The notes under the pieces were generated by a model that saw only the letters and a list, made by a program, of their open reading frames with translations, was not told where the DNA came from and did not search any database. The position numbers and the translations under genes were made by a program. A stretch of DNA of 64,000 bases, taken from Hydractinia symbiolongicarpus (taxonomy: Eukaryota; Cnidaria; Hydrozoa; Anthoathecata; Hydractiniidae). Where the stretch lies: assembly GCF_029227915.1 (NCBI RefSeq), contig NC_079879.1, positions 27,408,501 to 27,472,500 of the forward strand, written 5' to 3'. Shown here in pieces: positions 35,512 through 48,140 of the stretch (the stretch's first letter is position 1; the number at the start of each line of letters is the position of its first letter).

Positions 35512-36799
35512 CTAAAAGTAGGCACCATCAGTAACCAACAGTAATCAGCAGTATTTCGAAGTAACCACCAGAGAACCAACAGTATTATGAAGTAACACAA
35601 GAGAACCAGCAGTTATTATTAATTTACTCCAGATAAGGCTGCAACAGCCGCGCAAAGGTATTGGGATTTTTGTGCGCAGCACTTCTTGACCTTAAAACTA
35701 CCAAATATGATAAATAAAAGGGCACCTAGCTCTCAGGGCTTTTTTCTGATACTTTATGCTCTTGCTATCTAGCTAGCTACGTTTAAGTTGTTTTCACGAG
35801 GTTCAATAAAATTGATTCCGCGAAGAATAATTTTCGAAAACATAATAAAATTCGCGAAATTCGCGATACCAACTTAAGTTATTTATTTATTTATTTCGCC
35901 TAAAGGCAATAATGGAAACAAGAAGAGCAAGAAGATAATACCTAGTATTTTCGGGATTAAGTTTCATTCTTTGAGATAAAATATAACATGTTTCAAGAAA
36001 AAAACGTTCATGCCAAAAGCATAATGTTTTTTACTTGAACAGAAACCATGCGAGAAAAACAAACGTATATTTTCCGCCGGATGCCACAATGTTTCTCCAC
36101 ACAATTTATTAATTCATTTGAACTTTACTTTGTCTACCAAAAGAAAAAAATGTCTCGATTTTGACCCTCCTCCGCATAGCGTTATATTTGGTTTACAATA
36201 CACAAATTGTAAAATGAAAACCCTTCGGTCAAGTACATAATCTGATTAAGCAGAATAATTTTTTAGGAAGCGTTGAAGGAAGTGTGTAATAGCTGCGAAG
36301 AATAAACTAAAATTTGATATGGATTCCTCAACAGTGGATACAATGGCAGTAGAGGTATCTCTCACCCTCGATGCCTTCAAACTGTGCAGTTTAACTTTAA
36401 CGTCTATCACAAGAAAACAATGTCTCTTTTTGGACTCTCCTCCGTACAGTGTTTCTTTGTTATATTTGTTTTAAAATTCAGATGTTAGTTCGTGATTTAA
36501 AATATTAATTTTGTTCTTGTTAATTCTCGTGTCTGGTCTTCTGTCTCAACTGTTGCATAAAGCCCAAGTCACACTAGTCATAAACATTTCAGAAAAATGG
36601 GTTGTGAACTGTTGTACATTATTAAATGTTTCACATTCAAAGCGGTAGATGTGTTTAATTCGTTTTATCGATTTAACTGGTCGTTCTCTTGTGGTTACTT
36701 AAAAAAATGTCTGGTTCTCTGTTGGTTACTTCCAAATACTGTTGGTTCTCTGGTGGTTACTTCAAAATACTGCTGGTTACTGCTGGTTCCTACTTTTAG
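35512..36799. mobile_element. inverted-repeat element with ~100-bp ends
   Basis: The left end (35512-~35612) starts CTAAAAGTAGGCACCATCAG. The right end, read in reverse from 36799, starts CTAAAAGTAGGAACCAGCAG. Both continue through GAAGTAACCACCAGAGAACC. The ends are themselves built from degenerate ~20-bp subrepeats (AGTAACCA, CAGCAGTATTT and GAGAACCA motifs). The 1.1-kb interior has no transposase. No clear target duplication is visible; the outer flanks share only TGTCCTGGTG. Likely a foldback or MITE-type element. Confidence 0.65.
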
Positions 36800-38019
36800 A
36801 AAAAAGCGTGTCCTGGTGATGGTTACATTGACACTAAGCTATCTATGTAGCTAGCAGTTGCTACATTTGTTTAATTTTATTGTGGAGTATTTGAATGGTG
36901 GAAGAGAAGGGATTCCAAGGAAAGTGGAAAAGAGAGTAAATAGAGAACAGTACAGGGTCAAGTTATCCTGCATTAAATTTACACAATATCCTGTGTGTTC
37001 CAGCAAAAGAAAAGGTTTGTTGTTTATTAACATATACTAGTTACTAAGTCAGGAAAGGCAAATAAATGATTTAAAATTCAGATGTTAGTTCGTTATTTAA
37101 AATATTAAAAAAAAAAAAAAAAAATATATTTTTGCGCACCAATGAAACCACTTTGTCACGTTTGACGAGAAATAAGGTCGTCATCACAAATATGTTGTGT
37201 TCGCATCCTCCGACCAACTCACTTTTGGTAATAAAAACAGATATTTTTCAAAAAGAAAATTTTTTTCGCCAGAACTAATTTATGCAAAATTGACAAAAAC
37301 TCGCAAAAATTAATTTCTGTTAAAATTCCTTTAGGGCACTCCTTTTGTCTTGGCCTAGGGAACGAATTTGCTTGCTCCGATCTGAAAATCCTGGGAAAAA
37401 ATACGCCCGACTGCCTCATTTTTGCAGGGTCTTAAGGACGCGAAACACAGTATATTTTTTATGGTGGCCTAAAGAGCTCAAAAAGTGCAATACACAGCTC
37501 AGTTATGCTCTCTTTCACTAGGCATTAAGTTGTTTGTCCATACTTTAAGGTAATGTATATATAATTTATGTTATAGCACATCTATATTATAAAATATAAA
37601 TATATTTTAAAATAAGTAATTATAATTGGCATTCTTATTTCATGCATTTTGTTCGAATCAGATTCTAAATGGAAGAACCACTTGCAAAAGTGGCAGTGGG
37701 TTCAACTCCCACCTGAATCACTTAATCATTTAAATATTTATTCCATTTAAAACAGATAAAAACAAGATATATCAACATCTATATAAGTGTGCTTTTAGAA
37801 TAGCGAATTATCAATTCTCTGAGACTACAAGCGTGTAGTTGTTGGCACACAAATATCTGACATTGTTTAAAAAGCCAATTAAGATGCTGTACATTCTGGT
37901 GTTGCAAAAACGTATGCAAAGGTTCAGCATATACTCCAGTTTTTAAATAAATTAATGCATTTATTGCGTTTTTATCATATATATTTTATTTGTCTTAAAT
38001 ATGCTTTGAATTAATTATA
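36800..38019. other. gene-free stretch
   Basis: No coding gene is supported. A ~38-bp direct repeat (TTAAAATTCAGATGTTAGTT...) occurs at 36470-36507 and again at 37070-37107, the second followed by an A tract of about 18. A tRNA-like remnant lies at 37661-37720. Confidence 0.45.
37661..37720 (+). pseudogene. tRNA-like remnant lacking a D arm
   Basis: It has a perfect 5-bp T stem with 7-nt loop (GTGGG TTCAACT CCCAC, 37696-37712), a hairpin CCACT...AGTGG in the anticodon position, and 5 of 7 acceptor pairs (GATTC with GAATC). The total is only 60 nt, with no D arm and a 6-nt anticodon loop. It is not a standard functional tRNA; it is more likely a decayed tRNA or a SINE piece. Confidence 0.3.
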
Positions 38020-38640
38020 GATATCTCAAACATATGATAACATACCAAGAACGGCTGCGGAATTTTCTATTTAAAATGTGTAACTTGCACATTAAAAACG
38101 TTCAAATAAAGAAAGGTCCATTAAGGCCAATTATTCCAACTGGATTTCTTCAACGTATACAGGTATACCAAAATGTTTTTTTCTAGACATGTAAGCAAGG
38201 TTTGTGGTGAAGTTGAGCATTTTTAGTTTGTTTTTTTATTTAATTTTAATTCCTAATTTTTGCCATGATAAATCACAAAAATATTAAAAGAAGAACATCA
38301 AACTAAATGTTTATCAATTTGATTTTTTTGCACAGATTGATTTAATTGACATGCAATCAAAACCTGATGGGGATTTCAAATGGATTGTGAATCACTTTTC
38401 AGAATTCTGTATCATTTTTCCTCTAAGAAGTAAAACAGCTAAGGAGACTTATTGATATGTTTCTGGTAGTATTTGGCATGCCTAAAATAATCCATTCGTG
38501 TTATGGCCAGGAGGAACAAAGTTTATCCGTGGCTCATCTGGTCACTCACAATCACAAGGTCGTCTTGTGGAGCAGGGAAACAAAACCATTCAAGTAATGA
38601 TTAGTGCTCGGGAACAGGACAATGGCTTGTGTTCTTGGAG
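38020..38640 (+). pseudogene. decayed integrase-core gene (KRBA2/SCAND3-like, transposon-derived)
   Basis: One block ends RPIIPTGFLQRIQ at 38162. After a 173-bp intron with a CACAG acceptor, a second block begins IDLIDMQSKPDGDFKWIVNH at 38336. This order and the IDLIDMQ/PDGDFKW motif match the rve integrase of KRAB-A-domain-2/SCAND3-like genes that derive from transposons. After KTAKE the frame hits TGA/TAA stops and shifts. A further piece with GHSQSQGRLVEQGNKT (38537-38584) matches the region around the catalytic Glu. It is clearly broken. Confidence 0.65.
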
Positions 38641-40074
38641 TTATTGCCTACCTTTACGTTGTAAATATTTTTCAAATCTGAAATTATTTAATATCTTATA
38701 TGAAACTGCAATATTCCATTAAGAATTAGAGTAGACGTTTAAAATAAAATTAAGGATCCAAAGTTAGGCAAAGAACTTGATGAATTCCTTGAACTATTTT
38801 GTCACCAGCTAACATCTTCACTGAGAAATGCAGAAATACTCCAGTATATAGTAGCCAAAATTTGTGCAATCATAGATAATTGCCTTAGATATTTTATTAT
38901 ATGTGATATATGTGATTTTATTATATGTAAAGTTAGGGACGAAAAGCTGTTTTTTATTCTAAAAAATCTATATGCTTGAAGATGTGTCAAATCATAAACC
39001 ACCGCACGCTAGACAAGTCCGTCAAACAGCCTACTCCCAAGATAGGGTGTGGTTTTTATACGGGTTTGTATTACAAAAAAACACTAAGAAATATTTAATT
39101 TTGCCTGCCCTTAATATTTTATTTCTCTATATATTTTCTATATATTTATATAGTTACGGCGTAAGTATAGTAGTTACAAGTGAAGATTACTTTCAGGGGA
39201 TAAAGTTGTTGCGGAATTTGGAAGAAAAACTTAGTAATTTTTAAAAAGTTTGTTTCCGAAAAAAAAGCTGAACGGGGAAAATTTCGTCCTGAAATACTTT
39301 TTCTTTCTAAATTAATCGAATGCGATTTGTCAAAGTCTAAGCAAAACACAGTGGACTCTTCCATCTTGAACTCGCAAGAACCCAAAAATTTATTTCCGAA
39401 AATAAAAAGAGAAAATTTATTTAAAAGTGACAGAAAGGGAGCAAAGTAAGTGTTCGTGATAAAAGATTTTACTGCAAAATGTAAAAACCTTGATACACGA
39501 GAACGGATCTATGGATAAAAACTTTAAAAAGAACTGCATCAGGAATACATTTATTTACTGACAAATTTGTTTTAATAAATTTTAATTTTTTTTAATGATA
39601 AAATTAACACAGTTATCGCATGCATAGCTTTTCATGGTTTGATTTAGCTGGCAACACAAATTTATTTGCTGTTAATAGCGCACAGTTAATTAGTGGACAA
39701 TTTGATTACACCCCTCCCCTCCTCTAATGTTTTTGTCTAGTTTCAAACAAACAAACAAAAAAACATTTCAGTTCTCGTCCTGCGGCCTTCTTCACCCACT
39801 CGATTGCCTTTTTTAGTCCTTGGAGGGTGTATGTAACAAGAATTTCCAGTCCCTACCCTACCCCTCTGTTCACACGTTTTTCAGTGACACTGCAGCGTGC
39901 TGTGGATTTGGGGAGTTGTAAGAACTTACAAACTCCTTTGGAAAAGTTAAGTGGATATGTTCAACTACTTTTTTGGTTCACGAGGTCATAGCGATAAACT
40001 ACTACTGCAAACTCGCCTGTTCATTTTGCCTAGAACCCTTAATAGCTTAAAGTAACCCGGGATTATTTTTGGAC
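38641..40074. other. gene-free stretch
   Basis: No gene is supported; short frames only. Confidence 0.45.
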
Positions 40075-40171
40075 CAAAATAGGCGAGAAACCGAGTTTCC
40101 AAATAGCGGACACTTCTAATTAACGGACAAAACTCTCTGCATCGAAGGTTTCGGCTAATTACAGAGTTGAC
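40075..40171 (-). mobile_element. pogo/Tigger-like transposon end fragment
   Basis: Read on the minus strand, the sequence begins ACAGTCAACTCTGTAATTAG, followed by TTTTGTCCGTTAATTAGAAG and TGTCCGC. This is the typical terminal pattern of pogo/Tigger elements, with alternating TAATTAG and GGACA motifs. A similar but direct copy of the motif is at about 39675-39702. No transposase is present. Confidence 0.4.
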
Positions 40172-40980
40172 TGTATTCTTGTTAATACAATATTTAAATT
40201 ATCAGTATCGGTAAACGCTTCGCACATCAGCATCCCCAGCACGTGATATAAACAACTAATGGTACAAAGCACAATTAACATGGGATTCACAAGACGATTA
40301 TGTTCCTACAAATTCTTTATTTACGGTTTAAAAATTTGTGTAGGAACAATGTCAGCATCCCACGGTTTTTATCCTGTTAAAACAATGCAGAGCCCTCCTA
40401 GTTTGACAAAATAGACACAGGATTTTATCCGGAGCTCAGGCTCACCTCACTAGGAAAAATGTTAACGCCCTGGCTATTTTTTCGTCCAAGAAACACGAAT
40501 GCATTGTTTAAAAGTTGCCATACGGTTGTAATTAACCTGCAAGTAAATTTCAGCAACTGCAGATAAAAGATTTGGTCAGCAACCGTGTGAGTGCAGATAT
40601 AAGTGCTTTTAACGTTACAAACAAACAATGCCAAAACTTATTGCTTTTTTTTTTTAATCTCGCCTTTCTCTTAGAGTCAGGCTGTGGTAGCAACCTCGTC
40701 TCCAGGGGTTCTTGCCTCTTTTACATCGATGCCACTAGCGGCTTTGGCAACCCTGGAACATCAAATAGTGACAAATAGTAATGATAGAACCTCGGGTTTT
40801 AACCGTGAAAGAAAGAAAATCCAGATTTACGCTTGAGTGCACTTCGTATTTGCACGCTTTTTTTTTCTTCAGAATAAATAAAGCGTCTTGTTTGACATCA
40901 CATTGCGCATGATAGGTAGGGTCTGAACGTTTGTTAGGTTCGAAAATGTCTATCATGGCTTGTTTATTAAATTAATAATT

Positions 40981-43900
40981 ATGAGCAAAAAAACAGAAGA
41001 AAATAATAAGAATAATTCAGAGGGAACACAACAAAGTTTTCCTAGTAATAACAATGAAAACGAGGCTAGAAATTCTGCCCAAGAAGACGACGAGTGCAGC
41101 AAGAAAAACATTAGTACAGAAAGTCCCGATTTAAACCAGGATAAAGTTAAAGGTGACAGAAATAAAGAAGCGTCAATGGTTCGACGATCACCCTCTCCTA
41201 ATAAAAAGAAGGAAACGCACGCCGTACCTAAAGACGGTAGTAACATGCAGTCTGTTGGTACAGATACTGAATGCGATAGTAGACCAACGAAAGATGGTGA
41301 TGGATCGAATTCGTATGATGGAGATGTAACAGTCTCCGATGTAGAAGTAGGAACAGAAAAAGAAAGACTTCCAGCTGAGGAAATAACTATTTTACCAAAG
41401 CGTTATGTGTTGTTGTTGATGTTATTCTTAGGTTTCGCTATTATATATTCTCTTCGTGTAAATATAAATGTTGCTATTGTTGCCATGGTAAATAACAGGA
41501 CACGGTTGACTCGGAGTGGCAAAATTACTGTGCGCGTAAGTAATTTTAATTTTATAATTAGACCTAACTTATTTAAAGTACTTTTTTAGCTAATCTCGTC
41601 CCTGGAGTTTCTTTCTTGAACAAGTAACAATCTGTAACAAGTGAGAGAAGGGATAGGAAGTAGTATTTCCTATAAAATACCTCCTCGCTATTGATGTTAA
41701 GTGCTTGATGCGTTTTTGTAAAATTTGATCACCAAAATAGAAATTATTTGTTTTGGGAACGAATACACCTTTCCCGAGACTTATTCTTTTGATGTGCCGC
41801 AACTTTTTCTGTTGAGTTTTATGAAAAACGGACAACAAATTTGAATTCCTTATCAAAAATGTCATAAACAAAGAAAATTTCGAAACAATGCAGCAAGTAA
41901 ACAACCTGCTATTCTAATTTAAAGATTTGTGGCATGTCCAACCTCCTTTTGAAAGCGAGGCGGGACATGGTAACTTGAGCATTAAGAAGACTTTAACTGT
42001 GATATATCTTCTCAAAATTGCACTTTCTGTTGGCGTATCAAGTTAAACTTTTACACATAAATTAAACAAACTATGCTGAATTCAAATATGGTATTCATAT
42101 TTTACGAGTTTAACAAAAGTATGACTCATGGTGTATTAGGCGAAACATACAAATAAAATCAACAAAAATGTATTAAAGGGTTTCTCAAGAGTCTACAAAA
42201 ACTATGATTGATAATGTTAAGGTTTTTTTTGGATTCAACATTGCCCAGCAGTCTAAAAATGTTCAGCCTAAAAACGGAAAAATTACAAAAGTAACAGTAA
42301 CAGTAAAATATTCCAGAAGCTGTTTCCAAACATAAATTTAACAATAAAGGCATTAAAAAATTAGCGTATGTCCCCTTCACCACTCTCTTCCCCGCGGTTC
42401 GTGGAAATTTTCAGTGTTTTTAAGATAATGTTTTAGCATGCACTAACGCCACATGTGCAAATATAAGTTTTCCACAACAATTTATATTTTTAAAAAATAC
42501 TTGATCTTCTCAATCTTTTTTAACCATGCAATGGCGAATTCATTAAGTTGTGACGTTGCAGCACCTAAAGCTAGAGAAATAGGTTTCTGCCGCATTTAAA
42601 GAAAGAAAAACACAATTTTAAATAGTCTTTTGGTATTTTTTGACAACTTTTACTATAATCTCTTCTACCTTTAGGTGGCTGAGTTTCACTGGGATTCGCA
42701 CGATCAAGGTAATTTAAAACATTTATTTGTATTCTAACTAATTAAGGAGTTTAACTTTGAGATCAATTTTTATTTGGAAAATACGGTGATGTCACAAGGG
42801 CGTTAACATTTTGTTTATCTGCTTACCTTTACAACGTTTGTATTCAGGGCTGCGAATCCGTTCTGAGCGGGGTGTCATCATTCGAAAAAATGTCTTAAAC
42901 CTCAATCGTACAGTTGTCGTTCAAATACCGTCTCAAGCAAAAACAATTTTTTATGTTCCCCTACACAACCCCCTCTGGAGTTTTACAATCTAATCCTCCT
43001 GAACTTTCTAACAAGAGAGACTTTTACTGTTGTGAATACTCGATTAAGTTCATTCCATTAGACCCCAACCGAACTACCGTCAACAAACAGCTTTCGCTTT
43101 TTAATGTGTCCAATAAGTACCAGAGATGAGTTCGTTTTTTAAAAAAAGGAAATCACTTCCTATGGTAAGGCGTACATGCCCTGGTAATTGAGCTACTGAT
43201 TGCAATAATCTTAATCAAAATTGAGCCCCACCTTTAAAATCATTTTTGATAAAAAAAAAACCTCTGAGGAAGGGGAGAGGAGATGATTAATCGAGCATTT
43301 ACGGTATTTCAAATAGATAATTAAAAAATGGTAACATTAGATATCATCTTTTTTCTATTGACTTTAAAACAATGATCGGCTTTCGGGAAAGCAACGTTTT
43401 CTATCCACATTTCGTATTTTAATTCACTCAATTTAAAATTCTCTTCTTACCTTCAGCATTAGTACTCGGTTCATTTTATTATGGTTACTGGATATTACAA
43501 GTTCCTGGTGCATGGATAGCCATGAAACTCGGTGGCACTCGTATATTTGGCTATGGCACGTTACTTGCGTCATTACTGGCGCTCATCACACCGGTTGCCA
43601 CGCGATATCACGTGTACGGACTAGTTGGTATTCGAATTGTCCAGGGATTATTTCTTGGCGTGACATTTCCATGCGTCATTGCAATATGGGCAAAATGGTC
43701 ACCGCCTACTGAACGAAGTACTATGGTAACCATGGCAATAGCAGGTACTTACTTATCAATGAGAAAAAATTGGTTTTAGAGGGAGTTCAAAATTGCCTAA
43801 GTAATTAATGTTTTTCTCACAATTAGGTTTTTGTCAATGCTAAAAATTTGACTGGATTTATAAGGTGGAAGCACATATTTCAATTAGTTGTACTGTGGCA

Positions 43901-46900
43901 AGATTTTTTAAATGTTTTAAAATCACTTTTTGCACATGCGCAGCACAAACGAATAGTTCCAAAGACAACTAAAATTGCTTTCACTGTTTTAAACTACTTC
44001 CATGTAATCCAGTGATTTTTTTATATTAATTTTGCAGTTGACACATGTGCTAGAAAAAATTCTTTCATTAATTTATCGAGATAAGCAAAGTATTTTATTC
44101 TTTAAAATGTTTATTCTTTAAAAACAGGCTAATCACTTTTGCCTTTTATTAGTTTAAAACAGTATATTAGAATGCAAGAAGTCTCAATAAGAGAATTAAA
44201 AACTATTTTGCACTGCAGCAACCTGAATAAAGTAACCATAATATTTCCCCCACTCCCACTCCGCCCTATTTTACGCCCACCCTTTTATCCTCTTTTTTTG
44301 ATTCCAAACTCCAGAACGTCTTATCCAACTTTAAAATAATTTGTTGTCGTTTAAAAAATTCTCAATTCACTGAGGATATTTTTTTGATTTAATTTTGATT
44401 TTTTAGGATCACCTGTTGGTAATATTATAGCTATTCCACTTACTGGTTTATTAGCAAAATATGGCTTTGATGGAGGCTGGCCCTCTGTCTTCTATTTTTT
44501 TGGTATGTACACCTTTACTTTGTAATTTCTTTGATTTTTTGTCGTTTCAAGTTATAATTCATTTTTACTTGTATTGGTTAAGCGTAATGAATTTGCTTAC
44601 ACTGAGAGGAGCGTTGATATATGCTTTGATTGTCGCCTCAATTTTATATTTGTTGTTGTTTTAAATACAGGAAGAATCAGTTAGATGTGCTCCTAGGTCG
44701 TTTTTTGAATAAAAAGTCGTAAAAACCTGAGGGATTACTTTCTGTTTCTGACTTAGTCACAAAAGTATAAAGACACTAACAACTTGTATAAGTACACGGT
44801 TTAAATACGAATTATTTGTATAGAAATAAGGTAATAGTTGTGCTCCTAGGTCGTTTTTTGAATAAAAAGTCGCAAAAACCTGAGGGATTACTTTCTGTTT
44901 CTGACTTAGTCACAAAAGTATAAAGACACTAACAACTTGTATAAGTACACGGTTTAAATACGAATTATTTGTATAGAAATAAGGTAATAGTGCTAATTGA
45001 TTGCATTACCATTCTAATTAAAAACATGAAAAAGCGACTTCGAGTTAAAACTGACTGATAATTAGAACCGTCACTCAGCATATATTTACGGCTCTATGAC
45101 GGAAAAATATAATATTAGGCTGTCTTTACATTCTTTTTTTTAGGTTTTCTTGGTATTTTGTGGTACATATTATGGGCGTTTATAATTTATGATACGCCAT
45201 CCACTCATCCTGGTATAACTTCAAGAGAACGAAATTACATAGAAAAATCTATAGCTGAGAAACCTTTTGATCCATTGGTAAGCAGGGTAAAGTTTATTAC
45301 AAACACGACCCTGCGATGTTGGGAGTGGTTATATTGAAGATAACGCAGAAAACTTGCCTTTGCCTAAACCTGACCTTAACCCTGTCCCCAGGGTCACTTT
45401 TAACAACTATAAGACCTTTTAAGGATGCGTTTTATGTTACATCTCGCGTCTGTAGACATTTGAATTATTTAAACAGATTAGACTCCATCATATATACCAC
45501 TTCTCTTACCTTTGCTATCAACGTATGGTGGTTTTATTTACTTCTTATGAAAATCTGAACGGTTCCACTGTTGAAAACTGCCAGGTTCCATGTTAGCATG
45601 AGTGGAAAACGAATTTAGAGTAAAAAAGTAGCCTTCACATGGAGCCAAAATGACATTTCAAACCGCAATAAGATTTATCATGTTTACATAAAGTTTCTAT
45701 ATCAGAATCGTGCGAACTGCATATGCGCTGTAACTTGGTGCACTGAAATGGAATTTAATGTAAAGGCTAACTAAAGAATATTTTTTTTATTTATTTAGAC
45801 TGAATCACCACCATGGAAAGCGATCTTCACATCTGTTCCTATGTGGGCAATCATTGTTGGTCATTTTGGTGCATGCTGGGGATATTACACTTTGTTTACA
45901 CAGATGCCAACCTACTTAAAAGATGTTCAACATTTAGATATTAAAACTGTGAGAATTTTTAAGCATATCTCACAAAACATCAGAAGCAAATAAGCAAATT
46001 TTATCTCCAGGGCTTGGTGCAAAAAACACACAATGATATTGTAATATTTCGTAATTTTTAGATGGGACTTGTTGCAGCTACACCTTACCTGTTTAAAGCT
46101 TTTCTTGGTCCTCTTGGAGGGATATCTGCAGACATGATACTTCGTTATGGTTATCTTACTGTCACTGGAGTGCGTAAGCTGTTTTATGGCGTTGGTAAGA
46201 ACAATCCACTTTTTTGTTACGACTGATTATAAAAAAATAGGCAATATCTTTTTATCTGCAAAATGATTTATGCTTTGATATAGTCTAGGTTTAAAATCAA
46301 TTACAAGTAAAACAATCAATAAAAACTATTTTTATTAGCGCAGAATCTTACATAACCACTTCCTTCCCTCAACAATTTGAAGGCGGAAATAATAAATCAC
46401 TTCCGCTTTCAAATAGTTCATCATTATATTAAGGTTTAAAAACTTCGTACTCTAGAGTGGAATAATCATATCCCCCGCATTGGTAATTATCGTATTTTTT
46501 TCCATATATACAAAAATAATATATAATATCTATGCTTTGCATTTTCTAACCGCCCCATATATTCCACTTCGTTCGACTTAAAGACTTCCTGGGTAAAGTT
46601 TTATGAATTAAAATTAAAGCATTAAGCGAAGATGTGACGCATCATGCAAGTGAAGCTCCCCATCCTTCATTCCAACAGGACTGTGAATTACACAACTAAA
46701 AATTCAAAAACATTTGACAACAACATAATTTACGGCTTGTTTTTTTTTTGTAGGTTGTATACTAGCAGGTTTCTTTATTCTTATGGTTGGTTATTATATA
46801 AAGAAAGCTGAAGCAATTGCTTTCTTGATATTAGGCGTCGGTTTCAGTGGGTTGAACGCCACTGGATACGCCGTGAATCATTTAGATTTAGCACCAAGAT

Positions 46901-47591
46901 ACGCAGGCGTGTTGATGGGTATCACAAACACATTTGCAACCATACCTGGTTTTCTCAGTCCAATGGTTACAGGATATATTGTTAAAAACAAGGTGAAGGT
47001 TTCTTACTGTTTTTTAAAATAAATATGTCGGCCTGTGGAATGAACCTCGTTTCTCTAGATTTTCTTTTAGAGTTTCCTAAATACTTAGATAAGAGTTTAT
47101 GTGAACACTGAATTTGATTTTCTTTAAATGTGTTCTGTTCCAAAAAACAGTTACATCTGCAATCCCGACTATAACAAAAAAAACGAGTTTTTAACCAACC
47201 ATAATCAGTTTAGTAAAATAAACTCCGATATTTTCCTTACTTTTTTACGTACACACAAATAAAACCAGGTTTGTAAATAAACCTTTTTTGAAGTCTAACT
47301 TGAAATTTAAGACTGTTTTGTTCTGTAAATCATATTATACAATATCCTGTATTGAATGTTTGTATAGAGTGACTTTCTTTTTGTAAATTTCAGAAAGCGT
47401 CGGAATGGAAAATAGTGTTTTGGATAACATTTATCATTTATGTGATTGCAGTTGGTCTTTATTCTATAATGTGTTCTGGAGAAAGACAGTGGTGGGCTGA
47501 TGGTTATCCAGAGAATGACAACGCAGATGAAAATGAAAATATAACAGATGAGGCGATAAACGAAGATACTGAACCAAGTGACAATAGATAA
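40981..47591 (+). CDS. SLC17-like: SLC17 family transporter (sialin/VGLUT-like), nine exons
   Basis: Exons 40981-41535, 42675-42708, 43457-43744, 44407-44502, 45144-45277, 45799-45948, 46062-46194, 46754-46992 and 47394-47591. All phases agree and give 608 residues. This is a major-facilitator anion transporter of the SLC17 family: TM1 has SLRVNINVAIVAMV; TM2 GSFYYGYWILQVPGAWIAMK; TM4 GIRIVQGLFLG; then IWAKWSPPTERS; the second half has FTQMPTYLKDV and LDLAPRYAGVLMGITNT. Family members move glutamate, sialic acid, nucleotides or phosphate, mostly across vesicle or lysosome membranes. Two oddities are seen: about 140 hydrophilic Ser/Asn/Glu-rich residues precede TM1, and the usual Glu of the G-x-x-E-G-V-T motif is Leu. 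The C-tail is acidic. Substrate cannot be told. Confidence 0.9.
44688..44993. repeat. two-copy 153-bp tandem duplication in an SLC17 intron
   Basis: Two copies, starting at 44688 and 44841 (TGCTCCTAGGTCG...GGTAATAGT), are almost identical; one C/T difference was seen (AGTCGTAAAA against AGTCGCAAAA). This is a recent local duplication with no coding effect. Confidence 0.9.
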
Positions 47592-48140
47592 TAATAATTT
47601 GTTATAATAACTTATGTATATAGTATATTTTTGATACAACACACCATCATTTTTTAGATTTCTTTGTTTCTTTTTTTACTATTGTTACTGCGCTTTTAGA
47701 TATTTTATATCTTAGGGATGAGGGTTTAAACCAGCTAAAATAACGATTGAATGGGTTATGCCATGTTAAGTCTTATTCTAAAAACTTACTTATTGAATTT
47801 GCTTTGATAAATTCATCTTTGGTCACATAAACTTGTGTAATTGTGTGGTCAGTCTTCAACACAAGTAATCGTTCACATTATTGGTAATTTTAATGCTGAA
47901 CTGAACCAGATCTTCCAAAAATCATTTTTTTATTCAGACAGACATGTTGTTTGTCACATTTTTTTTTCATTAAATACTTTAACCTGCTACCATATTCTCG
48001 GAGTAATTTGCACCTAATTACATAGGCTAAATGGGGGGGATTCTAGCGAACTGTTCTTTAGCTATAGATCAATTTTAAGAACAATGTTAATTTGTAACTT
48101 TTTATTTAACAATGCAAAGTTTGTGGAATTATATGCCCGT
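47592..48140. other. intergenic stretch after SLC17 gene
   Basis: Probable 3' UTR followed by unremarkable sequence up to the segmental duplication boundary. Confidence 0.5.

Noticed and set aside
36597-36854. 85-codon plus-strand frame
   Set aside because: It overlaps the subrepeats of the inverted-repeat element and has no domain.
37651-37720. Functional tRNA gene
   Set aside because: There is no D arm, the acceptor has two mismatches and the anticodon loop has the wrong size; kept only as a tRNA-like remnant.
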